The notes beneath the pieces were generated by a model. That model had not been told where the DNA came from. It made no database searches and saw only the letters and a program-made list of their open reading frames with translations. Position numbers and translations under genes: made by a program. 64,000 bases of DNA from Pseudomonas purpurea (lineage in GTDB: Bacteria > Pseudomonadota > Gammaproteobacteria > Pseudomonadales > Pseudomonadaceae): assembly GCF_039908635.1 (NCBI RefSeq), contig NZ_CP150918.1, forward strand, positions 4,294,001-4,358,000, given 5' to 3'. Shown piece after piece: positions 34,701-44,423 of the stretch; the first letter of the stretch is position 1; each line of letters starts with the position of its first letter.

Positions 34701-34831
34701 GTGGCGAGGGAGCTTGCTCCCGCTGGGCTGCGAAGCAGCCCAAAATCAAGCACTGCAATAGATCTGGAGTATCTCCATCGACTAGATGGCGACTGCTTCG
34801 CAGTCGAACGGGAGTAAGCTCCCTCGCCACA
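34701..34831. repeat. REP pair, GGCGAGGGAGC class
   Basis: Inverted ends GTGGCGAGGGAGCTTGCTCC and its mate ending CTCCCTCGCCACA flank a loop with a second inner inverted repeat (GGGCTGCGAAGCAGCCC / GACTGCTTCGCAGTC). Related copies are at 48655-48787 and 56202-56311. Confidence 0.85.
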
Positions 34832-34862
34832 GAAGCACTCCTCATATCGCTTTAAACAAAAA

Positions 34863-34880
34863 GCCCCGCATCTGCGGGGC
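34863..34880 (-). terminator. fadD1 terminator
   Basis: An 8-bp stem GCCCCGCA / TGCGGGGC with a 2-nt loop and T-run on the minus strand, 21 bp after the fadD1 stop. Confidence 0.85.
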
Positions 34881-34900
34881 TTTTGTGTTTTACGCGGGGC

Positions 34901-36592
34901 TTATTTTTTCAAGCCAAGCTTTTTCAGCTCTTCATCGCGCAGTTCACGGCGCAGGATCTTGCCGACGTTGGTGGTCGGCAACGCGTCGCGGAACTCGATC
35001 GCTTTCGGCACTTTGTAGCCGGTGACGTTAGCGCGCATGTGCTCCATCACCTGTTCCTTGGTCAGGGTCACGCCCGGCTTGGCAACGATGAAGACCTTGA
35101 TCGTCTCACCGGATTTTTCATCCGGCACACCGATGGCCGCGCATTGCAGCACGCCAGGCAAGGCAGCCAGCACGTCTTCAAGTTCGTTCGGGTAGACGTT
35201 GAAACCGGAGACCAGAATCATGTCTTTCTTGCGGTCGACGATGCGCATGTAGCCGTCCGGCTGGATCAGCGCGATGTCACCGGTCTTCAACCAGCCTTCG
35301 CTGTCGAGAATCTCGTCGGTGGCGTCCGGACGCTGCCAGTAGCCCTTCATGACTTGTGGCCCCTTGACGCACAACTCACCGATTTCACCCAGCGGTTGCT
35401 CAACGCCAGCGTCGTCGATGACTTTGCACAGTGTCGACGGCACCGGAATCCCGATGGTGCCGATCTGGTTGTTCTGGGCCGGGTTGACGGTGGCCACCGG
35501 GCTGGTTTCGGTCATGCCGTAACCTTCGCAGATGGCGCAACCGGTCACGGCTTTCCAGCGCTCGGCAGCCGCCAGTTGCAAGGCCATGCCACCGGACAAG
35601 GTGACCTTGAGCCCGGAAAAGTCCAGTTTGCGGAAGGCTTCGTTGTTGCACAGCGCCACGAACAGGGTGTTCAGGCCGACGAAACCGCTGAACTTCCACT
35701 TCGACAGTTCCTTGACCATCGCCGGCAGGTCGCGCGGGTTGCTGATCAGGATGTTGTGGTTGCCGATCAGCATCATCGCCATGCAATGAAAGGTGAAGGC
35801 ATAGATGTGGTACAGCGGCAGCGGTGTGATGAGGATCTCGCAACCTTCGCTGAGGTTGGAACCCATCAGTGCCTTGCACTGAAGCATGTTCGCCACCAGG
35901 TTGCGGTGGGTCAGCATCGCGCCCTTGGCCACGCCGGTGGTGCCGCCGGTGTATTGCAACACCGCCACATCGCTGCTGGCCGGGTTCGCTTCGGTCACTG
36001 GCTGGCCGTGGCCTTTGCTCAGGACGTCGTTGAACTTGATGGCCTTGGGCAAGTGATACGCCGGGACCATCTTCTTCACGTACTTGATGACGCTGTTGAT
36101 CAGCAGACGCTTGAGCGGTGGCAGCAGGTCGGCCACTTCGGTGACGATCACATGCTTGACGCTGGTTTTGGGCACGACAGCTTCGGCCAGATGCGCCATG
36201 TTGGCCAGGCACACCAGGGCCTTGGCGCCGGAGTCGTTGAACTGGTGTTCCATTTCCCGCGCGGTGTACAGCGGGTTGGTGTTGACCACGATCAGCCCGG
36301 CGCGGATCGCGCCAAACACGGCAACCGGGTACTGCAGGACGTTGGGCAGTTGCACGGCGATTCGATCACCGGCCTGCAAATCGGTATGCTGTTGCAGGTA
36401 AGCGGCAAAAGCGCCCGACAATTCATACAGCTCACCGTAAGTGAGCGTCTTGCCGAGGTTGCTAAAGGCCGGTTTGTTGGCAAAGCGCTGGCAGGATTGC
36501 TTCAACACTGCCTGAATATTCGGATACTCGTCCGGATTGATCTCGGCAGCAATCCCGGCAGGGTACTTATCCTTCCAAAAGTCTTCGATCAT
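34901..36592 (-). CDS. fadD1: Long-chain fatty acid-CoA ligase FadD1
   Basis: A 563-aa acyl-CoA synthetase of the ANL superfamily, forming fatty acyl-AMP then acyl-CoA for beta-oxidation. The AMP-binding loop YTGGTTGVAKGAMLTHRN, GYGMTETSP, the TGD motif in WLKTGDIALI, the hinge VDRKKDMILVSGFNVYPNE (FACS signature), and the catalytic-lysine tail GKILRRELRDEE are all present. The tandem arrangement with fadD2 upstream matches P. aeruginosa fadD1-fadD2. A 388-bp gap with a REP pair separates the two, so they are probably separate transcription units. Confidence 0.94.
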   Translation of the reverse strand: MIEDFWKDKYPAGIAAEINPDEYPNIQAVLKQSCQRFANKPAFSNLGKTLTYGELYELSGAFAAYLQQHTDLQAGDRIAVQLPNVLQYPVAVFGAIRAGLIVVNTNPLYTAREMEHQFNDSGAKALVCLANMAHLAEAVVPKTSVKHVIVTEVADLLPPLKRLLINSVIKYVKKMVPAYHLPKAIKFNDVLSKGHGQPVTEANPASSDVAVLQYTGGTTGVAKGAMLTHRNLVANMLQCKALMGSNLSEGCEILITPLPLYHIYAFTFHCMAMMLIGNHNILISNPRDLPAMVKELSKWKFSGFVGLNTLFVALCNNEAFRKLDFSGLKVTLSGGMALQLAAAERWKAVTGCAICEGYGMTETSPVATVNPAQNNQIGTIGIPVPSTLCKVIDDAGVEQPLGEIGELCVKGPQVMKGYWQRPDATDEILDSEGWLKTGDIALIQPDGYMRIVDRKKDMILVSGFNVYPNELEDVLAALPGVLQCAAIGVPDEKSGETIKVFIVAKPGVTLTKEQVMEHMRANVTGYKVPKAIEFRDALPTTNVGKILRRELRDEELKKLGLKK

Positions 36593-36980
36593 GGAAGCCC
36601 ACTCCTCAGCAACGCGAATTCATCACCGCATTTGATGCGATTATTATTGGTGTGTGTTTTTTATAGGTGAATCTGGCTTTAACTCAGGCCGAGAAGTCAC
36701 AAAGCGCGCCGAGAGTAGCAGCTTTGCCAAGGGTCGACTAGAGCCAAAGGAAGCCCCTACAGTCATATTCATGACTCAAGACAGTCAAATGGTCAGTTTT
36801 AGAGTAAAAATCCTAGAGCTCATTTAAAGTCCCTGAAACCGTTGCTCTAGAGCCATCAGTATCATCGCCAACAGGTTGACGGCATCCCAATGTGGGAGCG
36901 CGAAGACGGTGTGCCAGTCATCCTTTATTTGACTGGCACACCGCCTTCGCGAGCAAGCCAGCTCCCACAGGGATTAATGG
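36593..36980. other. 388-bp gap between fadD2 and fadD1
   Basis: Holds the fadD1 promoter region (AT-richer, about 36600-36850) and a REP-type repeat at 36891-36969. No coding potential and no convincing regulator site (a PsrA-like GAAAC/GTTTC palindrome was looked for and not found). Confidence 0.5.
36891..36969. repeat. REP pair with a long perfect inner stem
   Basis: TGTGGGAGCGCGAAGACGGT ... AGCTCCCACA ends enclose the perfect 12-bp inverted repeat GGTGTGCCAGTC / GACTGGCACACC around an 11-nt loop, so transcript read-through from fadD2 would form a very stable hairpin. Confidence 0.85.
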
Positions 36981-38670
36981 TCAGGCGATATCACGCAACT
37001 CCCGCCGCAGGATTTTGCCCACCGGCGTCATCGGCAAGAAATCACGCAACACAATGTGCTTGGGGACTTTGTAGGCCGTGAAGTTTTCCTTGCAGTACGC
37101 CTTCAGCTCTTCAAGGCTGACCCCCGACTCACGCGCGACCACAAACAGCTTCACCGCCTCGCCGGAACGCTCGTCCGGCACGCCGATTACCGCGCAGTTG
37201 GCGACTTTCGGGTGGGCCATGACCACGTCCTCGATTTCGTTCGGGTACACGTTGAAACCCGACACGATGATCATGTCTTTCTTGCGGTCGACAATGCGCA
37301 CAAAACCATCCGGGTCGATCACCGCAATGTCGCCAGTCTTGAACCAGCCCTCGGCGTCCAGCACCTCGGCGGTGGCTTCTGGTTGCTGCCAGTAGCCTTT
37401 CATGATCTGCGGGCCCTTGATGCACAACTCGCCCCGCTCGCCCAATGGCTGCTCGACGCCGTTATCGTCGATGACCTTCAAGGTGGTGCCCGGCACTGGC
37501 AACCCGACGGTGCTGAGCCGCGATTTGTTGCCATACGGGTTGGTGCACGCCACCGGCGAGGTTTCGGTCAGGCCGTAGCCTTCGGTGATTCGGCAACCGG
37601 TCATCTGCTCCCAACGCTCGGCGGTGGCCTTGACCAGCGCGGTGCCGCCGGAATTGGTGAGTTTGAGGCCGGAGAAATCCAGGGTCTTGAAATCCGGGTG
37701 GTCCATCAATGCCACAAACAACGTGTTGAGCCCCAGCAACGCCGAGAAGCGCCAGTTCTTCAGCTCCTTGATGAAGCCTTTGATGTCCCGTGGATTGGTG
37801 ATGAGTACGTTGTGATTGCCAGTGACCATCATGCACATGCAGTTCGCCGTGAAGGCATAGATGTGGTACAGCGGCAGCGGCGCGATCATCACCTCCTGAC
37901 CTTCCTTGAGCAGCGGCTGGCCGTCGGCACCGTGCTGCCCCAGACACGCCCGGGCCTGTTGCATGTTGGCCACCAGGTTACCGTGGGTCAGCATCGCGCC
38001 CTTGGCCAACCCGGTGGTGCCGCCGGTGTATTGCAAAACCGCGACATCGTCGAGGGTGGCGTTCAACGGCTTGATGCCCTGGCCACGGCCCAGGCGCAGC
38101 GCGCTTTTGAAGGAAATGGCCTGGGGCAGTTGGTAGGGCCGGGACCATTTTCTTCACTTTGTCGACCACGGTATTGATCAGCCAACCTTTGGCGGCGGGC
38201 ATCAGATCGCCCATCTTCGCTTCGATCAGGTACTGGATCTGTGTGTCGGGCAGCACTTCCTGAACCTTCTGGCCGAACAGGTTCAGGTAGACCAGCGCCC
38301 GTGCACCGGAGTCCTTGAATTGATGGCGCATTTCCCGTGCGGTGTACAACGGGTTGGTGTTGACCACGATCAACCCGGCACGCAAGGCGCCAAACACTGC
38401 AATCGGGTAATGCAGAACGTTGGGCATCTGCACGGCGATCCGGTCGCCGGCGACCAGGTCCGTATGGGCTTGCAGGTAACCGGCGAAGGCTGCGCTGTAG
38501 CGCTCAAGGTCTGCATAGGTCAGGGTCATGCCCATGTTGGTGAACGCCGGGCGGTCGGCGAATTTCTTGCAGGAACGCTCGAACACCTCGATCACCGATT
38601 TGTAGGCCCCCAGGTCGATATCGAGGGGGACGCCGGCCGGGCGTTTGTCATTCCAGAAATCAGGTTGCAT
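36981..38670 (-). pseudogene. fadD2: fadD2, long-chain fatty acid-CoA ligase, frameshifted
   Basis: Removing one base gives a 562-aa acyl-CoA synthetase parallel to FadD1. The first frame runs MQPDFWNDKRPAGVPLDIDL to VDKVKKMVPA; the next continues YQLPQAISFKSALRLGRGQG then LDDVAVLQYTGGTTGLAKGA (AMP-binding loop), GYGLTETSP, WFKTGDIAV, VDRKKDMIIVSGFNVYPNE and GKILRRELRD. The break is one extra base in the GGG at 36-38 of 38136-38138 (GGTAGGGCC on the plus strand). Everything else is intact, and a 1-base change in a homopolymer is a common consensus error, so the gene may be whole in the organism. If real, fatty acid activation would rest on FadD1. Confidence 0.9.
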
Positions 38671-38884
38671 TGTTCTTGTCCTCTTTTACCTGAGCGTGTC
38701 CGGGCCGCATCTCTGTCATTTCTGAAAGGCGGGGCTCTTCGGACACTAGCAGTTATGGCGAATCAGGCAAATATACGCGTGAGCGTCATTGATCGTATGA
38801 ATCTTGCTGCCCGGACATGTCCCGATCGGACGGCGAACGGTTGATGAGCTATACAATGCAACGACCCCGCGCAAAGGAATCGCC

Positions 38885-39832
38885 ATGATCCACGACACTT
38901 TCTGGCTGACCACGAGTGACCGCAGTCGGCTTTTCGTCAACCAGTGGTTGCCCGAAGTACCGCTCAGGGCGGTGATTCTGCTGTCCCACGGCATGGCCGA
39001 GCACAGCGCCCGTTACGCACGCCTGGCCCAGGCGTTGTGTGCCCAGGGGTATGGCGTGTATGCGCCGGACCAGCGCGGCCATGGCAAGACCGCCGAACAG
39101 GGCGGCCTGCTTGGGCACTACGCGGACAAGGACGGCTGGCGCAAGGTGGTCGGCGACCTGGCCAGCCTTCAACAGCACATCGGCCAGCAGCATCCCGGCA
39201 CGCCCGTCGTGCTGCTCGGCCACAGCATGGGCAGTTACATCGCCCAGGCGTACCTGCTGCACCACAGCGCCAGCCTGCACGGGGCGATTCTCAGTGGCTC
39301 CAATTGCCAGCCGGCGGCGCTGTACCGCGTGGCGCAGTTGATTGCCCGGTTCGAGCGCCTGCGCCAGGGTGCCACCGGGCGCAGTGCGTTGATCGAGTGG
39401 TTGTCGTTCGGCTCATTCAACAAAGCCTTCAAACCCAATCGCACCCCGTTCGACTGGCTCAGCCGCGATCCGGCCGAAGTCGACCTGTACGTGCACGACC
39501 CGTTCTGCGGCTTTCGTTGCACCAATCAATTCTGGATCGACATGCTCGGCGGGTTGCAGCAAATCAGCAAAGCGTCCAATCTCGCCCAGATCGATCCGGG
39601 CCTGCCGTTGCTGGTGATGGGCGGCGAATGTGATCCCGTGAGCAATGGCACACGTCTCAAGGATCTGGCCGACGCCCTGCGCAAGGCTGGCAGCCAGTGC
39701 CTGCAACTGAACATCTACCCGCAGGCGCGGCACGAGGTGTTCAATGAAACAAACCGCGACGAAGTGACCGCGGATGTGCTTGGCTGGATTGCTCAGGCGC
39801 TGGAGCATCGCCGGCCGCCAAAAACCGAATAA
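38885..39832 (+). CDS. Alpha/beta hydrolase (lysophospholipase / monoacylglycerol lipase type)
   Basis: A 315-aa serine hydrolase of the Hydrolase_4 group. LSHGMAEHSARY forms the oxyanion-hole region with the H-G-x-x-E-H-x-x-R-Y pattern of lysophospholipases; YAPDQRGHGKT follows; the nucleophile elbow is LLGHSMGSYIA; the acid lies in GGECDPVSNG; and the catalytic His is in YPQARHEVFNE. There is no signal peptide, so it probably releases fatty acids from lysolipids or monoglycerides in the cytosol. Position between fadD2 and a MaoC hydratase supports lipid metabolism, as in P. aeruginosa. Confidence 0.9.
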   Translation: MIHDTFWLTTSDRSRLFVNQWLPEVPLRAVILLSHGMAEHSARYARLAQALCAQGYGVYAPDQRGHGKTAEQGGLLGHYADKDGWRKVVGDLASLQQHIGQQHPGTPVVLLGHSMGSYIAQAYLLHHSASLHGAILSGSNCQPAALYRVAQLIARFERLRQGATGRSALIEWLSFGSFNKAFKPNRTPFDWLSRDPAEVDLYVHDPFCGFRCTNQFWIDMLGGLQQISKASNLAQIDPGLPLLVMGGECDPVSNGTRLKDLADALRKAGSQCLQLNIYPQARHEVFNETNRDEVTADVLGWIAQALEHRRPPKTE

Positions 39833-39858
39833 TTGTTCGTCAACAGGACTTTAAACAG

Positions 39859-40329
39859 ATGACTCAGGTTACCAACACCCCTTACGAAGCCCTTGAAGTC
39901 GGCCAGACCGCCAGCTACAGCAAGACCGTCGAAGAACGCGATATCCAGTTGTTCGCCGCGATGTCCGGCGACCACAACCCGGTGCACCTGGACGCCGAAT
40001 TCGCCGCTGCCAGCATGTTCAAGGAGCGCATCGCCCACGGCATGTTCAGCGGCGCGTTGATCAGTGCCGCGGTCGCTTGCGAACTGCCTGGGCCGGGCAC
40101 TATTTACATCGGCCAGCAGATGAGCTTCCAGAAGCCAGTGAAGATCGGCGACACCCTGACCGTGCGCCTGGAGATCCTCGAAAAACTGCCGAAATTCCGT
40201 GTCCGCATCGCCACCCGCGTGTTCAACCAACGCGATGAGTTGGTGGTGGACGGTGAGGCTGAAATCCTCGCGCCGCGCAAACAGCAGACCGTGACCTTGC
40301 CGACATTGCCGGCGATCAGCATCGGCTGA
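39859..40329 (+). CDS. MaoC-like (R)-specific enoyl-CoA hydratase
   Basis: A 156-aa hot-dog-fold hydratase. The hydratase-2 motif is intact: FAAMSGDHNPVHLDAEFAAA (Asp and His catalytic pair), followed by ERIAHGMFSGALISAAVACE and LPGPGTIYIGQQMSFQKPVK. It hydrates trans-2-enoyl-CoA to (R)-3-hydroxyacyl-CoA, a link from beta-oxidation to polyhydroxyalkanoate (PhaJ-type activity). It is 26 bp downstream of the hydrolase gene and co-transcribed with it. Confidence 0.92.
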   Translation: MTQVTNTPYEALEVGQTASYSKTVEERDIQLFAAMSGDHNPVHLDAEFAAASMFKERIAHGMFSGALISAAVACELPGPGTIYIGQQMSFQKPVKIGDTLTVRLEILEKLPKFRVRIATRVFNQRDELVVDGEAEILAPRKQQTVTLPTLPAISIG

Positions 40330-40640
40330 TGCCACGAGCAGTCTTGCGGTGCCCGCGAAGGCGGGGTTTAACAGACAACATCGATGTTGAATCGGCGCCC
40401 GGAGCCGGCTCGCCCCACACTAGAACTGCGCCGATCGGAATGGTGTGGCTAGCCGAATAAAATGTGGGAGTGAGCTTGCTCGCGAAGCGGGCATTGCATT
40501 CAACATCAATGTTGACTGTGACGCAGCCTTCGTCGAATCGTCGCCCGGAGCAAGCTCGCTCCCACAAGGATTGCGGTATTCAATCCTTAACTGACTGGCA
40601 TTAGCCAGGCTGGCTGGCGTTTTCGACCGTTCACACGCGT
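40330..40640. other. 311-bp intergenic region occupied by REP-type repeats
   Basis: Between two convergent genes. A degenerate REP half is at about 40350-40425 and a complete REP pair at 40463-40566. No coding signal. Confidence 0.6.
40463..40566. repeat. REP pair, GTGGGAGCGAGC class
   Basis: TGTGGGAGTGAGCTTGCTCG at one end and AGCAAGCTCGCTCCCACA at the other, with a central ATTCAACATCAATGTTGA inner palindrome. Confidence 0.88.
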
Positions 40641-41108
40641 TTAAGAACGGGCGCGCGCCTGGTTGCGCAGCGCTTTGACCTGATCGTGGTTGCGTTGAAC
40701 GCCATGGTACTGACGCTCCACCAGGTCACGAATACCCACCAGGTTGTGTTTGTTGATTTTCTCGATGGCGTGCTTGTACGCCTTCAGGGCATGGTCCTCG
40801 CCCCGCTCGGCTTCGTTGAGCACGGCCTCCTCGTCCTTGCCGGTAACCAGCGACTTGAGGTCGACCCAACGACGGTGCACGTCACCGCTGAGGCTGGTGC
40901 TCGTCTCAGGATCGCCCCCCATCGAGCGCACCGTGCCTTGCAGTTCGGCGGCGGCTGTCGCGCAATCGGCTGAACGTTTGACAAACAGCGCCTTGAGTTC
41001 AGGATGCTTGATATCTTCAGCACAGGTCTTGAAACCTTCCTGACCGTCCTTGCTGGTCTCGATCAGGTCGTTCAGGACTGAAATGGCTTCTTTATTCATG
41101 TCGGTCAT
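40641..41108 (-). CDS. PA2169-family four-helix-bundle protein (DUF2383)
   Basis: A 155-aa soluble helical protein of the DUF2383/ferritin-like group: EAISVLNDLIETSKDGQEGF, FVKRSADCATAAAELQGTVR, GEDHALKAYKHAIEKINKHN, VERQYHGVQRNHDQVKALRN. The helices have Glu and His in ferritin-like positions, so metal binding is possible but not shown. Such genes are usually induced in stationary phase or by stress. The start MTDMNKE is supported by an AAGGA site 8 bp upstream. Confidence 0.85.
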   Translation of the reverse strand: MTDMNKEAISVLNDLIETSKDGQEGFKTCAEDIKHPELKALFVKRSADCATAAAELQGTVRSMGGDPETSTSLSGDVHRRWVDLKSLVTGKDEEAVLNEAERGEDHALKAYKHAIEKINKHNLVGIRDLVERQYHGVQRNHDQVKALRNQARARS

Positions 41109-41309
41109 TTTTCAATTCCTTGCGGGTTGAGAGTTGCCATAGGTGTTGCACCCGGCATGCCAGCCTTGAATTGAATTTTTTTATCTTACATTTCAACAAG
41201 TTAAATTTTTAACCTGCATCTGTATCCGCGTTTTTTGCATGATCTGTCAATTGGCCTGCATGCAGAATGCCTGTATTTTCCAGACTGCTTCACTCAAGAC
41301 GAACGATCG

Positions 41310-41546
41310 ATGAACCCTGAAAAACTCGAACTGCTGGTAACCCGCGAAATGCCCTTCGGCAAGTACAAGGGCCGCATCCTGGCCGACCTGCCGGGCCAAT
41401 ACCTGAACTGGTTTGCCCGCGAAGGTTTCCCTCACGGTGAACTGGGTGGCTTGCTGGCCTTGATGCAGGAAATCGATCACAACGGCCTGTCCGACCTGCT
41501 TGACCCATTGCGCGCCAAACACGGCAAACCCAAACCTCGCCACTGA
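41310..41546 (+). CDS. DUF3820-family protein
   Basis: A 78-aa protein: MPFGKYKGRILADLPGQYLNWFAREGFPHG followed by LGGLLALMQEIDHNGLSDLL. The F-G-K-Y-K-G-R start and Y-L-N-W-F-A-R segment are the DUF3820 hallmark, described as a putative quorum-sensing-regulated virulence factor in Pseudomonas. The molecular role is unknown. ATG 41310 follows the pattern of the family; 25 upstream codons are open but read as noncoding. Confidence 0.85.
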   Translation: MNPEKLELLVTREMPFGKYKGRILADLPGQYLNWFAREGFPHGELGGLLALMQEIDHNGLSDLLDPLRAKHGKPKPRH

Positions 41547-41561
41547 CTGACAGAGCCGCCC

Positions 41562-42743
41562 ATGCCCGACAACACGCACCGCGCCCACGACGAAGCCTTC
41601 TGGCAGACATTCGCCGACCGTTATGACGTCGTACCCGAGCCCATCAACCTGGAAAACGGCTACTTCGGGCGCATGTCCCGCACCGTGATCGAGGAATATC
41701 AGCGCCACATCGACTTCATCAACCGCAGCAACTCGGTGCATGTACGCCAACGCTTCGAACAGATCGAAAGCCTGGAGGTGCGTCGGCAGGTGGCCGAGCT
41801 GATCGGCGCCGCGCCTGAAGCGGTCGCCCTCACCCGCAACGCCTCCGATGCGTTGCAAGCGCTGATCCGCAACTACAACCGCCTGGAACCAGGCGACCAG
41901 GTGCTGATCTGTGACCTGGATTACGACACGGTCAAGGGCGCGATGCGCTGGCTCGCGCGTTATCGCGGCGTCGAAGTGATCGAGATCAACCACTCGCACC
42001 CGGCCACTTTCGACAGTCTGCTGGCCACTTACCGCGAAGCGTTCGTGCGTTACCCACGGCTCAAGCTGATGGCGCTCACCCACGTCACCCACCGCACGGG
42101 CCTGGTCATGCCGGTCCAGGCGATCGCCGCAGCGGCCAAACAGCACGGCGTGGACGTGATCCTCGACGGCGCCCACGCCCTCGGGCAGATCGAGTTCAAC
42201 CTCGATGAGCTGGGCATTGCCTTTGCCGGCTTCAACCTGCACAAATGGATCGGCGCACCGCTGACCCTCGGCTTCGCCTACATCGCGCCGTCGCGTCTGG
42301 CCGACATCGACCCGGACATGGGCGAAAGCCATTTCCCGGACAACGATATCCGCTCGCGCACGCCCTACAGCACCCCGAACATTCCGGCGCTGCTGACCTT
42401 GCCGCTGGTGCTCGAAGAGCACCGTGCCATGGGCGGCTCGGCAGCCAAGGGCGCGCGGCTCAACTACCTGCGCAACCTCTGGGTGGGTGCCGTGCGCGGT
42501 GTGCCGGGGATCGAAGTCATGACCCCCGACGATCCGCGACTGTATTGCGGCATCACCTCGATGCGCTTTACCCGGCATGCCGACCAGCAACAGATGGTCG
42601 AGCGCCTGCTCAATGAGCACAACCTGTTTACCGTCACCCGTAACGGCGCAGCGACGGGGCCGTGCATCCGTATCACGCCGGGGTTCACTACCACGGCGGC
42701 GCAGATGCAGCGGTTGGCACAGGCGTTGATCGAACTGAGTTGA
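41562..42743 (+). CDS. Class V aminotransferase-fold PLP enzyme
   Basis: A 393-aa fold-type I PLP enzyme near isopenicillin-N epimerase / cysteine-desulfurase-like proteins: RNASDALQALIRNYNRLEPG (PLP phosphate region), THVTHRTGLVMPV, VILDGAHALGQIEF (PLP Asp, then H and Q), and the Schiff-base Lys in GFNLHKWIGAPLTLGF. The substrate is not predictable. It begins 15 bp after the DUF3820 stop, so co-transcription is likely. No sulfur-cluster or antibiotic genes nearby. Confidence 0.87.
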   Translation: MPDNTHRAHDEAFWQTFADRYDVVPEPINLENGYFGRMSRTVIEEYQRHIDFINRSNSVHVRQRFEQIESLEVRRQVAELIGAAPEAVALTRNASDALQALIRNYNRLEPGDQVLICDLDYDTVKGAMRWLARYRGVEVIEINHSHPATFDSLLATYREAFVRYPRLKLMALTHVTHRTGLVMPVQAIAAAAKQHGVDVILDGAHALGQIEFNLDELGIAFAGFNLHKWIGAPLTLGFAYIAPSRLADIDPDMGESHFPDNDIRSRTPYSTPNIPALLTLPLVLEEHRAMGGSAAKGARLNYLRNLWVGAVRGVPGIEVMTPDDPRLYCGITSMRFTRHADQQQMVERLLNEHNLFTVTRNGAATGPCIRITPGFTTTAAQMQRLAQALIELS

Positions 42744-42780
42744 ACCCTCTGGTGCCCGAGCCTGTTCTCGGGTGCCGGAC

Positions 42781-43506
42781 TCATACGGTGTACGTGTCGA
42801 AGTCCTCGGGTTTGATGTGCTCCGACACCGCTTGGGTGTCGATGCCGATGCTCATGTACCCGAAGTAACCGTCCTCCCAGGAATCGCGGCCGATGGGGTA
42901 AATGCTCAAGGTCGATCGCTCTCCTCCCATGCGCGTGTAGTAGTCATCCTCGGCATTGTTCAACACCGACACAGTGCGACCGGCGTACTCCTGGGTGTTG
43001 AGCACCGGGCGCGACGCAACCTCGGGGAGATACAGCTGCCCGACCCAGGCCACGTGCCGATCATCGAGGTAGTTGCTGCCCATGATCCGCACCGCCACAT
43101 GAATGTGCAGCGCGCGTCCGGCATAGAACCCCGGATAAATGCTGGTAAACCTGACACACCCGTTCCTGTCGCTGAACTGACCGCCGCGCAGGTACGTGTC
43201 GTCGTCGGTTCGGGGAATGGCGCCGATGCTGCCGACGCTGACTTCCTGATCCGGATTCACTTTGCTCCAGCCGGAATAGGCACCCCGTGCATTGCAGTGC
43301 CAGATGTCGACCAGCGCATCACTGACCGGCAGGCACGTCGCCGCGTCAACGATCCGCAGCCTGAGCAACAACGGAACACCACTGCTGCCCTCGCTGATGT
43401 TCCTGCGGATCAGTTTCGGGTTTCGGAAATAGGGCCCGGCAATCTGTTCCGGTGCCAGCACGCAAACGTGCGCTTGGGGGGACGGGGTGGTTGGGTGATC
43501 ATCCAT
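42781..43506 (-). CDS. Intradiol ring-cleavage dioxygenase family protein
   Basis: A 241-aa protein of the intradiol (catechol/protocatechuate dioxygenase-like) fold. The iron-ligand pattern is visible: VDIWHCNARGAYSGW (first Tyr), TSIYPGFYAGRALHIHVAVR (second Tyr and two His). Unlike catabolic enzymes there is no helical dimer domain and no pathway neighbours; relatives include lone or secreted proteins acting on plant phenolics, but no signal peptide is seen here. Substrate unknown. Confidence 0.85.
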   Translation of the reverse strand: MDDHPTTPSPQAHVCVLAPEQIAGPYFRNPKLIRRNISEGSSGVPLLLRLRIVDAATCLPVSDALVDIWHCNARGAYSGWSKVNPDQEVSVGSIGAIPRTDDDTYLRGGQFSDRNGCVRFTSIYPGFYAGRALHIHVAVRIMGSNYLDDRHVAWVGQLYLPEVASRPVLNTQEYAGRTVSVLNNAEDDYYTRMGGERSTLSIYPIGRDSWEDGYFGYMSIGIDTQAVSEHIKPEDFDTYTV

Positions 43507-43663
43507 GATCTGAACTCCTCATCGGTGGTCTTGAAGGGCTGATAGAGCATCAGCCATTCGCGCAGCGTGAAGGAGAACCGGCGACCATCTGCGGTAACTA
43601 TATCTACAATCTGTTTACAAGCCGTCTACAAGGTACGGACTCGTCCACCGCTGAAAAATGCGC

Positions 43664-43695
43664 AAAAAAAACGGCGCACCGACCAAGTGCACCGT
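43664..43695 (-). terminator. eda terminator
   Basis: On the minus strand, a 9-bp imperfect stem (ACGGTGCAC / GTGCGCCGT) followed by eight T, 45 bp after the eda stop. It ends the zwf-pgl-eda transcript. Confidence 0.85.
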
Positions 43696-43740
43696 AAAGC
43701 CGTAGAACACAACAACGATTCTTCGCTAACGAACAGCCGG

Positions 43741-44406
43741 TCAGTCCAGCAGGGCCAGCGCCTCGGCGGTGCACTCCTGGATTCGTGCCCAGTCGCCGTT
43801 CTTGATCCACTCGGGGTCAAGCATCCAGCTACCGCCCACGCACATCACGTTCTTCAACGCCATGTAGCTCTTGATGTTGGCTGGCCCCACGCCGCCAGTC
43901 GGGCAGAAGCGCACTTCGCCGAACGGGCCGCCAAGGGCCTTGATGGCCGCGACACCGCCACTGACTTCCGCCGGGAACAGTTTGAAACGCCGATACCCCA
44001 GGCTGTAACCCTCCATGATCCCGGAGGCATTGCTGATGCCGGGCAACAGCGGAATCGGGCTGTCAACGCTGGCTTCCAGCAAGTCACGGGTGATGCCCGG
44101 CGTGACGATGAACTGCGAACCGGCCGCTTCGGCGGCGGCCAGCATGTTGCGATCAAGCACGGTACCCGCGCCGGTCACCAGTTCCGGACGTTGCTCGCGC
44201 AACACCTGGATGGCCTTGAGGCCGAACTGCGAACGCAGGGTCACTTCCAGGGCTGTCAGGCCTCCGGCCGCCAGCGCATCCGCCAACGGCAGAATGTCTT
44301 GCTCGCGAGCGATGGTGATCACCGGCAGGATCCGCGCCGTGGCGCAGAGGCTGTCGATCAGGGCAACTTTGTCCGCCATGGAAACGGTCGGTTGGGAGGT
44401 TGTCAT
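43741..44406 (-). CDS. eda: KDPG/KHG aldolase Eda
   Basis: A 221-aa class I aldolase cleaving 2-keto-3-deoxy-6-phosphogluconate into pyruvate and glyceraldehyde-3-phosphate. Family blocks are ILPVITIAREQDILPLADAL, GGLTALEVTLRS (catalytic Glu), ELVTGAGTVLD, FIVTPGITRDLLEA, and FKLFPAE with the Schiff-base lysine, then GGVAAIKALGGPFGEVRFCPTGGVG (in pieces). The start MTTSQPT avoids nine unsupported codons upstream. It is the last gene of zwf-pgl-eda, 17 bp after pgl. Confidence 0.96.
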   Translation of the reverse strand: MTTSQPTVSMADKVALIDSLCATARILPVITIAREQDILPLADALAAGGLTALEVTLRSQFGLKAIQVLREQRPELVTGAGTVLDRNMLAAAEAAGSQFIVTPGITRDLLEASVDSPIPLLPGISNASGIMEGYSLGYRRFKLFPAEVSGGVAAIKALGGPFGEVRFCPTGGVGPANIKSYMALKNVMCVGGSWMLDPEWIKNGDWARIQECTAEALALLD

Positions 44407-44423
44407 AGCGGCTGATCCTTGGT

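Noticed and set aside
34883..36670. 595-codon open frame opposite fadD1
   Set aside because: Antisense shadow of an acyl-CoA synthetase gene; no family features.
36593..36850. PsrA-type fatty-acid operator before fadD1
   Set aside because: GAAACCGTTGC at about 36836 was the nearest, but it lacks the second GTTTC half.
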